A stretch of 64,000 nt of DNA from Rhizobiales bacterium GAS188. Its GTDB lineage: Bacteria > Pseudomonadota > Alphaproteobacteria > Rhizobiales > Beijerinckiaceae. How positions within the stretch are numbered: position 1 is the first letter of the stretch; each line of letters begins with the position of its first letter. Position numbers and translations under genes: made by a program. The stretch covers positions 4,030,001-4,094,000 of the forward strand of contig FNSS01000001.1 of assembly GCA_900104855.1 (NCBI GenBank), in the 5' to 3' direction. This document shows, in pieces, positions 23,140 to 33,441 of the stretch. A model generated the notes under the pieces. It worked only from the letters and a program-made list of their open reading frames with translations. It was not told the DNA's origin and searched no databases.

Positions 23140-26100
23140 GTGATTTCCGCGATATTCGTCGATCGTCCGCGGCTGGCCTTCGTCATTTCCATCGTCATCA
23201 CGCTCGCCGGGCTCATCGCCATCACCTCGATCCCGGTCGCTCAGTTTCCGGAGATCGTGCCGCCCCAGGTGACGCTGACCGCAAGTTATCCCGGCGCCGA
23301 CTCCGAGGTCGTGGAGACGACCGTCGCCCAGCCTATCGAGCAACAGATCAATGGCGTCGACAACGCGCTCTACTATCAGTCGACGAGCGGCGCTGACGGC
23401 AGCTACACGCTCAACGTCACCTTCGCGCTCGGGACCAATCCCGACATCAACACCGTCAATGTGCAGAATCGCGCCTCCCTGGCACTGCCTCAACTGCCGG
23501 CCGAGGTGACACGACAGGGCCTCTCCGTTCGCAAGAAATCGGCGGCGCTGCTCCAGGTCATCCAGCTGTATTCGCCGAAGGGCACCTATGATTCCCTCTA
23601 CCTGAGCAACTACGCGACCATCAACGTGATCGATCCATTGTCGCGCATCAATGGCGTCGGCCAGGCGAGCCTGTTCGGGCCGCTCGACTACTCGATGCGT
23701 GTATGGCTCGACCCCGACAAGCTGACCTCGCTCAACCTGACGCCCAGCGACGTGGTCACGGCCATCCAGAGCCAGAACGTGCAAGCGGCTCTGGGCCGGG
23801 TTGGTGCGGCCCCCGTGCTCAAGGACCAGCAGCTTCAGCTCACCATCAAAACGAAAGGGCGCCTGACCAAGCCTGAGGAATTCGCCAACATCGTGCTGAG
23901 GACCAACCCCAACGGTTCGGTCGTTCGCGTCAAGGACGTGTCCCGCGTCGAGATGGGTGCGCGCTCATCGGACCGCTACTCGCGCTTCAACGGCGCGCCC
24001 GCGGCCTCGATCGGCATCTACCAGTCGCCTGGAGCGAATGCGGTCCAGGTCACCCAGGCGGTGCGCAAGACGCTGGACGAGCTCGCCAAGCGCTTCCCGG
24101 ACGATCTGGCCTACACGGTGTTCTTCGACACGACGGTCTTTGTCACCTCGACGATCGACGAGGTGGTGCGCACCTTGGGCGAGGCTTTCATCCTGGTCGG
24201 CATCGTGGTGTTCCTGTTCCTCGGCAAGCTGAGGACGACGCTCATCCCCTTGATCGCGGTGCCGGTGTCGATCATCGGCACCTTCGCGGTCATGCTGCTC
24301 ATCGGATACACGGCGAACACCGTGTCGCTGCTGGCGCTGGTGCTGGCCATCGGCATCGTGGTCGACGACGCGATCGTTGTCATCGAGAACGTCGAACGCG
24401 TCGTCGAGGAGGAGCCAGACCTGTCGATCGCCGATGCCACCAAGAAGGCGATGGCCGAGATCACCGCGCCGATCATCGCCATCACGCTGGTGCTATTGTC
24501 GGTGTTCGTGCCGGTCGCCTTCATTCCGGGCATCAGCGGCCAGCTGTTCCGCCAGTTCGCCGTGGCGGTGTCGGTCTCCATGCTGATCTCGGCCCTCAAT
24601 GCGCTGACCCTGAGCCCGGCCCTATGCTCGGTCCTGATCAAGCGTGGCCATCAAAGCCGCGGCCCGATGCGCTATGTGCTCGGCGCCATCGACCGCGTGC
24701 GCGACGGCTATGGCGCGGTGGTGCGCCGGCTGGTGCGGATTGCGGCGCTCGGCAGCGTGCTGGTCCTCGGGACGCTCGCCGCAACGGGTTACCTGTTCGG
24801 CAAGACGCCGCAGAGCTTCCTGCCCGAGGAAGACCAGGGAGCCTTCTTCGCCGCCATGCGCCTGCCCGAGGGCGCTTCGATCAACCGGACCGAGGCCGCC
24901 GTCCGCCAGGTCGAAGAGATCATCAAGCCTGTCGCCGGCGTCGAAGGCGTGCTGTCGGTGGTCGGCTACAACTTCATCGACGGCCTTGCGGCGTCGAACC
25001 AGGCCTTCTTCGTCATCCGGCTCAAGCCCTATGAGCAGCGCACCGATCCGGCGCAGAGCGCCGGCGCCATCATCCAAAGCCTCAGGCCGCGGCTGGCGGC
25101 CGTCCAGCAGGCGATCGTGTTCCCGTTCAACCTGCCGCCGATCCTTGGGCTCGGCAGCACGGGCGGTTTCCAATATGTGCTCGAAGCGCTGCAGGGCCAG
25201 CCGCCCGCCGATATCGCCGCGACGATGCGGGGCATGCTGGTTGCGGCGAACCAGCAGCCGGAGCTCGCGGGCGTGTTCAGCACCTTCGCGGCCGATACGC
25301 CGCAAATCTACCTCGATATCGATCGAGACAAGGCGCAGGTGCTCGGCGTCAAGATTTCCGATATCTTCAATGCCCTACAGTCGACGCTCGGCAGTTATTA
25401 CGTCAATGACTTCAATGTTTTTGGGCGCACTTGGCAAGTCAACATCCAGGCCGAGACGCCATTTCGAAAGTCGGCCGACGACATCTCGCGCATCTATGTC
25501 CGCGATGCCGGGGGAGCCATGGTGCCGATGCATGCCCTGGCGCAAGTGCGGCTCGTGCAAGGTGCGCAGGCGCTTATCCGCTATAATGGCTTCCGCGCCG
25601 CCATCATCAACGGTGCGCCGAAGCCGGGCTTCAGCTCGGGCCAGGCGCTGGAGGCGATGCAACGCATCTCAGGCACGACGTTGCCTGCCGGTTATGGCTA
25701 TGAATGGACCGGCACGGCGTTGCAGGAACAGGCCGCCGGCGGCCGCACGTCGATCGTGCTGGCGCTTGCGCTGTTGTTTGCCTATCTTTTCCTGGTCGCG
25801 CTCTACGAAAGCTGGAATATTCCGATCCCGGTCCTTTTGTCCGTGAGCGTCGGGGTTCTCGGCGCGGTCGCGGCCGTGGTGATCGCCGGGGCCGGTTTCA
25901 ACGTCTATTCGCAGATCGGCCTTGTGGTGCTGATCGCGCTCGCGGCCAAGAACGGCATCTTGATCGTGGAGTTCGCGGTCGACCAGCGGCGCCTGGGCAA
26001 GAGCATCCTGGAATCGGCCGAGATCGGCGCGCGACTGCGATTCCGCCCGGTGATGATGACGAGCTTTGCCTTCATCCTCGGCTTGCTGCCGCTCGTCATC

Positions 26101-26286
26101 GCGGTGGGCGCCGGTGCGACCAGCCGGCGTGCCGTCGGAGTTCCCGTCTTCGGCGGCATGCTGGCCGCGTCGATCTTCGGGATCTTCCTGATCCCCATGC
26201 TCTACGTGGTGTTCCAATCGCTGCGCGAGCGGACCGGAAGGCGGGAGGTCGCGCCACAGGTCGTGGAGGCGCCCGCCGGGGAGTAG
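23140..26286 (+). CDS. RND multidrug efflux transporter (HAE1/AcrB-like)
   Basis: 1048 residues, the expected size of AcrB-type trimers. The start is GTG 23140 with GGAGG upstream. Twelve helices and two large periplasmic loops are apparent. The proton-relay aspartates lie in [20 protein letters not shown] in helix 4, and the second half has [13 protein letters not shown]. It exports hydrophobic compounds using the proton gradient, with the adaptor encoded just upstream. No TolC-like gene is in the window, so an outer-membrane partner must be encoded elsewhere. No regulator is adjacent. Confidence 0.95.
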   Translation: MISAIFVDRPRLAFVISIVITLAGLIAITSIPVAQFPEIVPPQVTLTASYPGADSEVVETTVAQPIEQQINGVDNALYYQSTSGADGSYTLNVTFALGTNPDINTVNVQNRASLALPQLPAEVTRQGLSVRKKSAALLQVIQLYSPKGTYDSLYLSNYATINVIDPLSRINGVGQASLFGPLDYSMRVWLDPDKLTSLNLTPSDVVTAIQSQNVQAALGRVGAAPVLKDQQLQLTIKTKGRLTKPEEFANIVLRTNPNGSVVRVKDVSRVEMGARSSDRYSRFNGAPAASIGIYQSPGANAVQVTQAVRKTLDELAKRFPDDLAYTVFFDTTVFVTSTIDEVVRTLGEAFILVGIVVFLFLGKLRTTLIPLIAVPVSIIGTFAVMLLIGYTANTVSLLALVLAIGIVVDDAIVVIENVERVVEEEPDLSIADATKKAMAEITAPIIAITLVLLSVFVPVAFIPGISGQLFRQFAVAVSVSMLISALNALTLSPALCSVLIKRGHQSRGPMRYVLGAIDRVRDGYGAVVRRLVRIAALGSVLVLGTLAATGYLFGKTPQSFLPEEDQGAFFAAMRLPEGASINRTEAAVRQVEEIIKPVAGVEGVLSVVGYNFIDGLAASNQAFFVIRLKPYEQRTDPAQSAGAIIQSLRPRLAAVQQAIVFPFNLPPILGLGSTGGFQYVLEALQGQPPADIAATMRGMLVAANQQPELAGVFSTFAADTPQIYLDIDRDKAQVLGVKISDIFNALQSTLGSYYVNDFNVFGRTWQVNIQAETPFRKSADDISRIYVRDAGGAMVPMHALAQVRLVQGAQALIRYNGFRAAIINGAPKPGFSSGQALEAMQRISGTTLPAGYGYEWTGTALQEQAAGGRTSIVLALALLFAYLFLVALYESWNIPIPVLLSVSVGVLGAVAAVVIAGAGFNVYSQIGLVVLIALAAKNGILIVEFAVDQRRLGKSILESAEIGARLRFRPVMMTSFAFILGLLPLVIAVGAGATSRRAVGVPVFGGMLAASIFGIFLIPMLYVVFQSLRERTGRREVAPQVVEAPAGE

Positions 26287-26730
26287 TCGGCGCAATTCGG
26301 CAATCCGTAAATCGAGTAGGCGTAGGCGTCTCTCGCAACAACACTCGCACCACAGGCTCGTTCAATCCCGAGATTCCGCGGACACTGCGACCGGGCTGGC
26401 ACCTGGCGATTACAAGGCAATATATTTACGCACCCTTCACTAAAGCTCCAATTTGGACGAAGCTGACGATCAGTTGTTGAGGTTCCTTAATCCGGCAAAG
26501 CTATTCTTGCATTTCGCGATGACGGAACTGCGCTGAGGCGTCATCGTATATTGGATATCTGGTGCGCTCTCATCGCCAGTCCGAGCGTGCAGGCCGGCGC
26601 CGCCGAAAATGAGGAAGATGTAGCCGCAAAATTTTCCAGAGCCCTGTGAACACCGCAGCGATTGGGGGAGATTGATGCCGCACCAGCGTATATATCAAAC
26701 ACCCGGCGCCGTGCGGCACTAATCGGTGCG
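26287..26730. other. Intergenic region with no recognised feature
   Basis: 444 bases, noticeably less GC-rich than the surroundings. I see no gene, terminator or repeat of the window's families. It marks the left boundary of the accessory-looking segment and probably holds the promoter of the GGDEF gene. Confidence 0.4.
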
Positions 26731-29208
26731 ATGGATCGGGATTCGGCCAAGACGGCTCCTGCCTCGGTGAAGCATCGGGTGAGGCATCGCCTGCTGCGGC
26801 TCGTCTTGCCGTTCGTGGCCGTCATCGCCCTGCAGGCTCTGCTCGCTTGCGTCAGTCTGGAAACCCTGTCCGCAGTGCGCGCCTATGTCGGCGGCGAAGG
26901 GCTTTGGTCCAAGGGCCAGAAGGACGCCATCCACTTCGTCACGCTTTATTCCAAGACAGGCGACGAGCAGTATTTCCGCCGCTTCCAGGCGGCCATTGCC
27001 ATCCCGCTGGCAGATCGCGCGGCGCGCTTGGCCCTGGAGCAGCGGCCGCCCGATCTGATCGCGGCCCGCGACGGCTTCCTGGGCGGCGGCAATCATGCCG
27101 ACGACATTCCCGGCATGATCTGGCTGTTCCGTTACTTCGGCGATGTGAGCTACATGGCGACGGCGATCCGCGACTGGAGAGCGACCGATCGCATCCTCGA
27201 TCAACTGCAAGCTCTGGGCGATGCGCTCCATGACGAATATTCCCGGAGCGATACAGGCAACATCGAGGCCCGCAAGGAACAGATCGAGCAGATCGACCGG
27301 CAACTCGCCCCGCGTGCCACGGCTTTTTCGGAAAGTCTCGGCGCCGGCTCGCGCTCCATCACGCTGCTCTTGACGGTTGCCAATGTGCTGGCGGCGATCG
27401 CGCTGATCGTCCTGATCGTCTGGCATACGCGCAACATGTTGCGGCAGCGACTGGCTTTCGAGAATGCCCTGAAGGCCGAGAAGGAGCGGGCCCAGGTGAC
27501 GCTGGCTTCGCTTGGCGAAGCCGTGATCAGCACGGACGCCGAAGGTCGGCTGGACTATATGAATCCGGAGGCTGAGCGAATGATCGGATCCGCGACCGCC
27601 GACGCCAGGGGCTCGTCCTTGAGCTCTCTCTTCAGCATCGTCGACGAGACGACAGGACAGGTCAACGATCGGCTCATCGATCAAAGCCTTCGCGAAGGAG
27701 CAAAGACGCGCCACCAGCTCCTTGTTCGACGCGATGCGGGCACGGTGCCGGTATCGGTCGTCGGCGCGCCTTTGCGGTCGGGCGGCAAGGCCGCAGGTGC
27801 CGTGCTGGTCCTCCACGACATGACCAGCGAACGCGAACTCATCGCCCGTCTCAGCTGGCAGGCATCGCATGACGCTCTCACGGGTCTCGCCAATCGTCGC
27901 GAATTCGAATCCCGGCTCGGCAGCGCACTCGGCCAGCCGCCCCATCAGCGCGGCGGGCATTCTCTCATGTTCCTCGATCTCGACCAGTTCAAGGTGGTCA
28001 ACGACACTTGCGGGCACGCGGCGGGCGACGAGCTGCTGAGGCAGACCTCCGATCTGCTGCAGGAAAACCTTCGCGACGGCGACCTCCTGGCGCGATTGGG
28101 CGGCGACGAATTCGGCGTTCTCCTGCACCACTGCGACGCTGCGTCGGCAGAAGAGAATGCGGAGCGGCTCCGGCTTGCCGTACAGGAATTGAGCTTCGCC
28201 TGGAACGGCCGCGCCTTCAGCATCAGCGTCAGCATCGGGCTCGCGCACATCGCGCAGTCGAATACCGTCGAGGAGATCATGCAGGCGGCCGACGTCGCCT
28301 GTTACATGGCGAAGGAGAAAGGCCGCAACCGGGTTCAGGTCCATAGCCCGAGCGATTCCGAGCTCGCGCAGCGCATCGGTGAGATGGCCTGGGTGCAGAG
28401 AATCAGGAACGCCCTCGAAGAACAGCGCTTCTGCCTCTATGCTCAGGAAATACGCGCGCTGGACGACGCTGCGCGCCACCACTTGCATGTCGAGCTGCTG
28501 CTCAGATTACATGACGAAGATGGAGAGATGGTCCAGCCAGGCAGCTTCATGCCGGCGGCCGAGCGCTTTGGCCTGATGCGGCTGATCGATCGCTGGGTTG
28601 TGCGGAACGCGTTCGGGCTGCTCGCCGGTCAGCTCGACCTTCCAGGATCGGCGCGGATCTCGAGCTGTGCGATCAATCTTTCCGGAACGACTTTCGGTGA
28701 CGATGATTTCATCGATTACGTGCGCCAGCAGTTCAAGATTCACAGAGTCGCTCCGGAAACGATCTGCTTCGAAATCACCGAAACCAGCGCCATCGCGAAT
28801 ATTTCGAGCGCCAGACGCTTCATCCAGGCCTTGAAGAGGTTGGGCTGCCGCTTCTCCCTGGACGATTTCGGCACCGGTATGTCGTCCTTCTCCTATCTGA
28901 AGCATCTCCCGGTCGACTATATCAAGATCGATGGCAGCTTCGTGAAGGAGATAGTCAAGAGCAAGGTGGATCGCGCCATGGTCGAAATGATCGCTCGCTG
29001 GCGAAGGTCATGGGCAAGAGCGTCATTGCCGAATTCGTCGAGAGCGAGGAGATTGTCGCGGCACTGCGCGAAATCGGCGTGGACTACGCACAAGGCTATG
29101 CGATCGGCAGGTCGAAGCCCTTCGAAGAGTATTGCGGTTCGCCGCGGCGCCCGCTTCGCCTTCGCCCAGGCGGGCGAGCCCACGCTCGAATTTCGCAAGA
29201 CGCCTTGA
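26731..29208 (+). CDS. Membrane GGDEF-EAL protein, EAL domain frameshifted near its end
   Basis: Two TM helices (about residues 24-43 and 206-228) flank an extracytoplasmic sensor region. These are followed by a PAS-like domain ([26 protein letters not shown]), a GGDEF domain with intact RLGGDEF (about residue 457), and an EAL domain whose first motif reads ELLLR rather than EALLR. NLSG, ETSAI, DDFGTG and KIDGSFV are present. A one-base loss near 28997 (CGCCTGG to CGCTGG is the simplest account) shifts the frame. The true continuation, [11 protein letters not shown]...YAQGYAIG, lies in another frame to 29216, so the last catalytic Glu and Gln are lost. Diguanylate cyclase activity is likely; phosphodiesterase activity is unlikely as sequenced. 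ATG 26731 is chosen; an upstream TTG at 26662 is possible. Confidence 0.85.
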   Translation: MDRDSAKTAPASVKHRVRHRLLRLVLPFVAVIALQALLACVSLETLSAVRAYVGGEGLWSKGQKDAIHFVTLYSKTGDEQYFRRFQAAIAIPLADRAARLALEQRPPDLIAARDGFLGGGNHADDIPGMIWLFRYFGDVSYMATAIRDWRATDRILDQLQALGDALHDEYSRSDTGNIEARKEQIEQIDRQLAPRATAFSESLGAGSRSITLLLTVANVLAAIALIVLIVWHTRNMLRQRLAFENALKAEKERAQVTLASLGEAVISTDAEGRLDYMNPEAERMIGSATADARGSSLSSLFSIVDETTGQVNDRLIDQSLREGAKTRHQLLVRRDAGTVPVSVVGAPLRSGGKAAGAVLVLHDMTSERELIARLSWQASHDALTGLANRREFESRLGSALGQPPHQRGGHSLMFLDLDQFKVVNDTCGHAAGDELLRQTSDLLQENLRDGDLLARLGGDEFGVLLHHCDAASAEENAERLRLAVQELSFAWNGRAFSISVSIGLAHIAQSNTVEEIMQAADVACYMAKEKGRNRVQVHSPSDSELAQRIGEMAWVQRIRNALEEQRFCLYAQEIRALDDAARHHLHVELLLRLHDEDGEMVQPGSFMPAAERFGLMRLIDRWVVRNAFGLLAGQLDLPGSARISSCAINLSGTTFGDDDFIDYVRQQFKIHRVAPETICFEITETSAIANISSARRFIQALKRLGCRFSLDDFGTGMSSFSYLKHLPVDYIKIDGSFVKEIVKSKVDRAMVEMIARWRRSWARASLPNSSRARRLSRHCAKSAWTTHKAMRSAGRSPSKSIAVRRGARFAFAQAGEPTLEFRKTP

Positions 29209-29353
29209 GACGTTAAGGATCACGTTGCGAAGCTGTCGGTCGCAGCTTCGCATCCTGCCGCGGGGGCCAATTGCGTCTCATTGAATTGTCGCCATTTTGC
29301 CTTCGCCGACGACTTCCGCGTTGGCTCCAAACCCCGTCATGCACTAACATTCA

Positions 29354-30685
29354 ATGCGATCGACAGGGTCGACCAAAGCTCCCGAGCCCGTTGGGGATTG
29401 GCAGCAGCCCTTGTCGAAGATCGATGTTTCGGCCTCCAGACTATGTCGGGGAGCGAAGGATGTGCTGAATTCTGGCTTCGCTCACAAGTCGTTTTTCTTC
29501 GGAACGCACAGACTGATCGAGCCGCACGCCACCTTCGATCGCGTGAAGCCGTTCTTCTCCGATTTCGGAATTACCCGGGTCGCCAATCTCAGCGGGCTTG
29601 ATCGCATCGGCCTTCCGGTCGTCATGGTCTGCCGGCCCAACGCCCGATCGAGCGCCGTCTTTCACGGCAAGGGTATCGATTTGCCTTCCGCCAAGGCATC
29701 CGGCGTCATGGAGGCGATCGAGACATGGCATGCCGAGCATGCCGAGCTGCCGCTTCGCTTCGGTAGCTTCGACGAGCTGCGTGCGCGGTTCCAGCTCTGC
29801 GATGTCGACGGGTTGCCGGCATTGCCGAACGTCATGTTCGACCGCAGTAGGCCCTTGCTCTGGGCCGAGGGCCGGAACCTAGTCACCGACAGGCCGATAT
29901 GGGTGCCTTTCGAATTGGTGCATGCGATCTCCACCGTCTCGGGCCCTCCCTCGAGCAATTGCTTCGCAGCCGGGACGAATGGGCTCGCATCAGGCAACCA
30001 CATTCTGGAGGCGATGAGCCACGCTCTATGCGAGGTCATCGAGCGGGATGCGACTTCACTTTGGCGCTGCGGCCGCGCCACGGAGCAGGACGGCAGGCGT
30101 CTCGATCTCTCGAGCGTCGACGATTCGGCCTGTCGCACGGTCATCGAATGCCTGGATGCCGCACGCTTCGATATCGGCGTCTTCGACATCACGACGGATG
30201 TGGGCGTCGCTGCCTTCCAATGCCTCATCGTCGATCGCGTTGAAGAGCTCGGCCATATCGGCACGGGAGCCGGTTGCCATCCGTCACGCGAGATAGCGCT
30301 CCTTCGGGCCCTGACCGAAGCAGCCCAGGTGCGCATGACCTATATCCTCGGGTCTCGCGAGGATATCACCGCCGCCGACTATGCGACCGAGACGCTGCGG
30401 GGCCGGAACATCGCGACAGGCGATATGATTCAAAGATCGGCGCCGACCCGAAGCTTCACCGGGGTCCCCACCCGGAGCTTCGAGGACTTCAATACCGAGG
30501 TTCAATGGCTCGTCGGCCGCCTCGAGGCCATCGGATTAGGCCAGGTGATCGCCGTCGATCTCACAAAGGACGAGCTGGCCATTCCGGTGGTGCGGGTCCT
30601 GGTCCCAGGGCTCGAGGGATCGGATCATCACCCTTTCTACACCCAGGGCGCGCGTGCCCGGGCCAAAGCCCGCGACCGCCGATGA
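29354..30685 (+). CDS. YcaO-domain protein, TfuA-associated type
   Basis: 443 residues. The domain opens with FGTHRLIEPHATFDRVKPFFSDFGITRVANLSGLDRIGLPVVMVCRPN, as in TfuA-linked YcaO proteins. The ATP/Mg ligand motifs are SGVMEAIE (116-123), the CEVIERDA helix and ALTEAAQVR (about 319-327). YcaO proteins phosphorylate a peptide backbone amide; with TfuA they install thioamides, as in trifolitoxin-like systems and McrA thioglycine. Its stop overlaps the TfuA start by 4 bp. A GTG at 29462 with GGAG upstream is an alternative start, still before the conserved domain. No McrA exists here, so the substrate must be another peptide or protein. Confidence 0.9.
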   Translation: MRSTGSTKAPEPVGDWQQPLSKIDVSASRLCRGAKDVLNSGFAHKSFFFGTHRLIEPHATFDRVKPFFSDFGITRVANLSGLDRIGLPVVMVCRPNARSSAVFHGKGIDLPSAKASGVMEAIETWHAEHAELPLRFGSFDELRARFQLCDVDGLPALPNVMFDRSRPLLWAEGRNLVTDRPIWVPFELVHAISTVSGPPSSNCFAAGTNGLASGNHILEAMSHALCEVIERDATSLWRCGRATEQDGRRLDLSSVDDSACRTVIECLDAARFDIGVFDITTDVGVAAFQCLIVDRVEELGHIGTGAGCHPSREIALLRALTEAAQVRMTYILGSREDITAADYATETLRGRNIATGDMIQRSAPTRSFTGVPTRSFEDFNTEVQWLVGRLEAIGLGQVIAVDLTKDELAIPVVRVLVPGLEGSDHHPFYTQGARARAKARDRR

Positions 30686-32037
30686 CGATGATCGTGTTCA
30701 CCGGGCCCACTTTGCCGCCCGACGAGGTGAGGCGTGAATGCGACGCTGTGTGCCTGCCGCCCGTCTCCCAGGGCGATGTCTATCGCGCCGCGCAGCGCCG
30801 GCCACGCGCCATCGGCATCATCGATGGTTATTTCAGAGGCGCTCCCTCCGTTTGGCACAAGGAGATTCTCTACGCCCTGTCCCAATCGATCCCGGTGTTC
30901 GGCAGCGCCAGCATGGGCGCGCTTCGGGCGGCCGAGCTGCATGGTTTCGGGATGCGCGGCGTCGGACGCATTTTCGAGGCCTACCGGGACGGCGAGCTGG
31001 AAGACGATGACGAGGTCGCGGTGATCCATGGGCCTCCGGAAACGGGGTTCGTCGCCATCTCCGAGGCCTTGGTGAATATCAGGGCGACGCTTGCCAAAGC
31101 GCAAGCCGAGCAGATCCTGACCTCGGGCTCACGCGACATCCTCGAGGCCTTCGCAAAGTCGCTCTTCTTCCATCAGCGCGATTGGCCGTCGCTGCTCGAG
31201 GCCGGTCTGACCCGCGGCGTCGGGCGAAGCGAGATCGAGGCTCTGGGCATATGGCTGCCGGGAGGAAGGGTCGATCAGAAACGGGAAGACGCGATCGCCA
31301 TGCTTCGAGCCATGCGCGCGACTGATGATCGCCCCACGCCCACCCCTCCTTTTCGCTTCGAGTGGACGCATTTCTGGGACGAGCTGGTCGCTCGCGATGC
31401 CGCCAACCCGCCGCGGACGGAGGATGCTGCTTCGGCGGATAGCGAACCCATCCTCGACGAGCTCCGGCTCGCGGGCGCCGAGGCCTTCAAGGCCGTCAAG
31501 GTGCGGGCCTTGCTCAGGCTGATCGGCGAGGCGCGGTCGGTTCGCGCAGGGCAGGTCGCCGGCTCGGAGGCGCTGCAGGCTGCCCTCGCGCGCTTGCGAA
31601 CCGAGCTTCGGCTGTTCAGCCGCGCGAAGCTCGACGCCTGGCTCACCCGCAATGGTCTCGACGAAGCTTCGCTGGAGAAGCTGCTGCGTGGACGGATGCA
31701 TGTCGATAAGATGATGGAGGCTCGCGGAGCCTCCTTGGCCGCAGCCATGCTCGACGAACTGCGGTTGACCGGTGCCTATGAGGCGCTTGCCGTCCGCGCC
31801 CGCGACAAGCGCTTGGCGCTGAAGGAGCTCGGCAACAAGGGCCTGACCATACGACCAAGCGGCGCCGACGCTCTTTTGGCGCGACTCTGGTTCATCGAAA
31901 GCCGCCTTCGCAGATCTCCGGACGAAGATGTGGGCGCAATTGCCCAAGAATTAGGCTTCCGAGACCTTGCCCATTTCGACGAGGTCTTGCGCGAAGAGCA
32001 AATTTATTCAAAACTTCAATTTCCGCACCCAGGCTGA
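30682..32037 (+). CDS. tfuA: TfuA domain protein
   Basis: 451 residues. The N-terminal third is a full TfuA core: VFTGPTLPPDEVR, GIIDGYFRGAPSVWHKEIL, FGSASMGALRAAEL, and GVGRIFEAYRDGELEDDDEVAVIHGP. TfuA is thought to recruit or release sulfur for the partner YcaO. The C-terminal 300 residues are a long helical extension rich in Leu, Ala and Arg with no motif I recognise; it may bind the substrate. ATG 30682 lies within the YcaO stop (ATGA), so the two are coupled. A metallopeptidase gene follows 18 bp later. Confidence 0.9.
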   Translation: MTMIVFTGPTLPPDEVRRECDAVCLPPVSQGDVYRAAQRRPRAIGIIDGYFRGAPSVWHKEILYALSQSIPVFGSASMGALRAAELHGFGMRGVGRIFEAYRDGELEDDDEVAVIHGPPETGFVAISEALVNIRATLAKAQAEQILTSGSRDILEAFAKSLFFHQRDWPSLLEAGLTRGVGRSEIEALGIWLPGGRVDQKREDAIAMLRAMRATDDRPTPTPPFRFEWTHFWDELVARDAANPPRTEDAASADSEPILDELRLAGAEAFKAVKVRALLRLIGEARSVRAGQVAGSEALQAALARLRTELRLFSRAKLDAWLTRNGLDEASLEKLLRGRMHVDKMMEARGASLAAAMLDELRLTGAYEALAVRARDKRLALKELGNKGLTIRPSGADALLARLWFIESRLRRSPDEDVGAIAQELGFRDLAHFDEVLREEQIYSKLQFPHPG

Positions 32038-32055
32038 ATTCGGCGGAGAGCCAAG

Positions 32056-33426
32056 TTGGAGTGGGCAAGCAGGAATTGGTCGGAACAGGACGCGAACGGC
32101 GTGCGCTTCCGCCTGTTCCCGAAGCCGCCCTTTCTCCACCCGGGCCATCCGCCCGAGACGGTGCATGTGTCGGGCCGCCCGGGCTCGATCGGGCCGGGCC
32201 CATCCGACGACCACATGTATCTCATCAACCCGGTCGGCAAGTCCTATGATTACGGGCTCAACCGCACGCCCTATGGGACGATCTTCCTCAATCTGCCGCC
32301 CTGGCGCGGCGAGATTCGGCGCCCGGTGAGGCCCGGCGCGGACGGACATTTCGATCACATTCCGATCGATGCGCCGGAATTCGCCGAGGCCCATATCTTC
32401 GGGTCGGTCCGTTTCACTCTCGATATCTGGGAGAGATATTTCGGGCACAGCATCGATTGGCATTTCGCGAAGGATTTCCAGCGCTTGGAAATCGCCATGC
32501 TCCCTGCCTTCGACAATTCCCATGTCGGCTACGGGTTCATGGAGATCGGGGCGCAGCATCGCGGCGACGGTGCGATCATGCCCTATTCGCTCAATTTCGA
32601 CGTGATGGCTCATGAGCTCGGCCATCTCGTCATCTACGGCACCGTCGGAGTGCCGAACCGCGTTGCCGAGAACGGCGAATATTTCGGCTGGCAGGAATCG
32701 GCGGCCGACCTGTCGGCCATGGTGGCCTCGCTGCATTTCCAGCAGCATCTCAGCCATCTGCTCGAGGAGACGCATGGCAATTTCTATACGTTCAACGAGC
32801 TCGACCGCTTCGCCGAGCTCGACACCAACACGCAGATCCGGCTTGCCAATAATTCGCTGACGCTCGCCGATTTCGCGGATGGCTGGCATGACGAGCACAA
32901 GCTCTCGCAGCCGATGACCGGGGCTGTCTTCGACATCCTCGTCGACGTCTTCCAGGAGGCTTTGGTCGAGCGCGGGCTGATCTCGCGTGCTGCGGCCGAC
33001 CGCGCCCGCGGGGTCGAGCACGACCCCAGCTCAGCGCCGCGTGTGCAGGCGCTTTTCGACGAGGCCTATCAGGGGCGCAGCGGCGAGTTCCGCGAGGCGC
33101 TGATCGAGGCGCGTGATTATTTGGGCGCCATATTCGCCGCAGCGGTCGAGCGGCTGTCGCCGGATCATCTGAACTACGCGATCATTGCCGATGCCATGCT
33201 CGATGCCGACCGAGCGCTCACCGGCGGCCGCTACCGGCGGCTGATGCTCGAGAGCTTCGATTGGCGCGGCATCGGCAGGGTCAAGGTGGGGCCGAGGCTG
33301 TCGCCACCCGACGACAAGAACCACACCCATTCCGACCGGACGCTGCTTCCCCAATTCACAGGCCAATTGCCGAAACTATCCTTTCGCGAACGGATGATAT
33401 TCGCCTGCGCCTGTCGAAACGCCTAG
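32056..33426 (+). CDS. Zinc metallopeptidase, HExxH gluzincin-like
   Basis: 456 residues. HELGH at 186-190 and a glutamate at 214 (QESAADLSAM) give the HExxH-x23-E arrangement of gluzincin zinc peptidases, as in thermolysin-like enzymes. There is no clear signal peptide, so it is probably cytoplasmic. The start is a TTG with GGAGAG six bases upstream; no ATG occurs for over 50 codons. It follows TfuA closely and precedes the 182-residue gene by 15 bp, so it is part of the same operon. A likely job is cutting the leader or carrier part of the YcaO/TfuA substrate. I do not recognise a named subfamily. Confidence 0.75.
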   Translation: MEWASRNWSEQDANGVRFRLFPKPPFLHPGHPPETVHVSGRPGSIGPGPSDDHMYLINPVGKSYDYGLNRTPYGTIFLNLPPWRGEIRRPVRPGADGHFDHIPIDAPEFAEAHIFGSVRFTLDIWERYFGHSIDWHFAKDFQRLEIAMLPAFDNSHVGYGFMEIGAQHRGDGAIMPYSLNFDVMAHELGHLVIYGTVGVPNRVAENGEYFGWQESAADLSAMVASLHFQQHLSHLLEETHGNFYTFNELDRFAELDTNTQIRLANNSLTLADFADGWHDEHKLSQPMTGAVFDILVDVFQEALVERGLISRAAADRARGVEHDPSSAPRVQALFDEAYQGRSGEFREALIEARDYLGAIFAAAVERLSPDHLNYAIIADAMLDADRALTGGRYRRLMLESFDWRGIGRVKVGPRLSPPDDKNHTHSDRTLLPQFTGQLPKLSFRERMIFACACRNA

Positions 33427-33441
33427 CCCAGGAGGTATGCC

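Noticed and set aside
22072-23784. 570-codon minus-strand frame
   Set aside because: Antisense to the RND adaptor and pump genes, which have clear family motifs; low-complexity Asp/Arg/His-rich translation.
26287-26730. tRNA or other RNA gene in the GC-poorer gap
   Set aside because: No cloverleaf arms or TTCGA loop pattern could be found by eye.
26719-28488. 589-codon minus-strand frame
   Set aside because: Antisense to the GGDEF protein; no motif of its own.
29271-29468. 65-codon frame upstream of YcaO as a RiPP precursor peptide
   Set aside because: Non-ATG start without ribosome site, largely overlaps the YcaO gene in another frame, and its basic, proline-rich composition is like other shadow frames.
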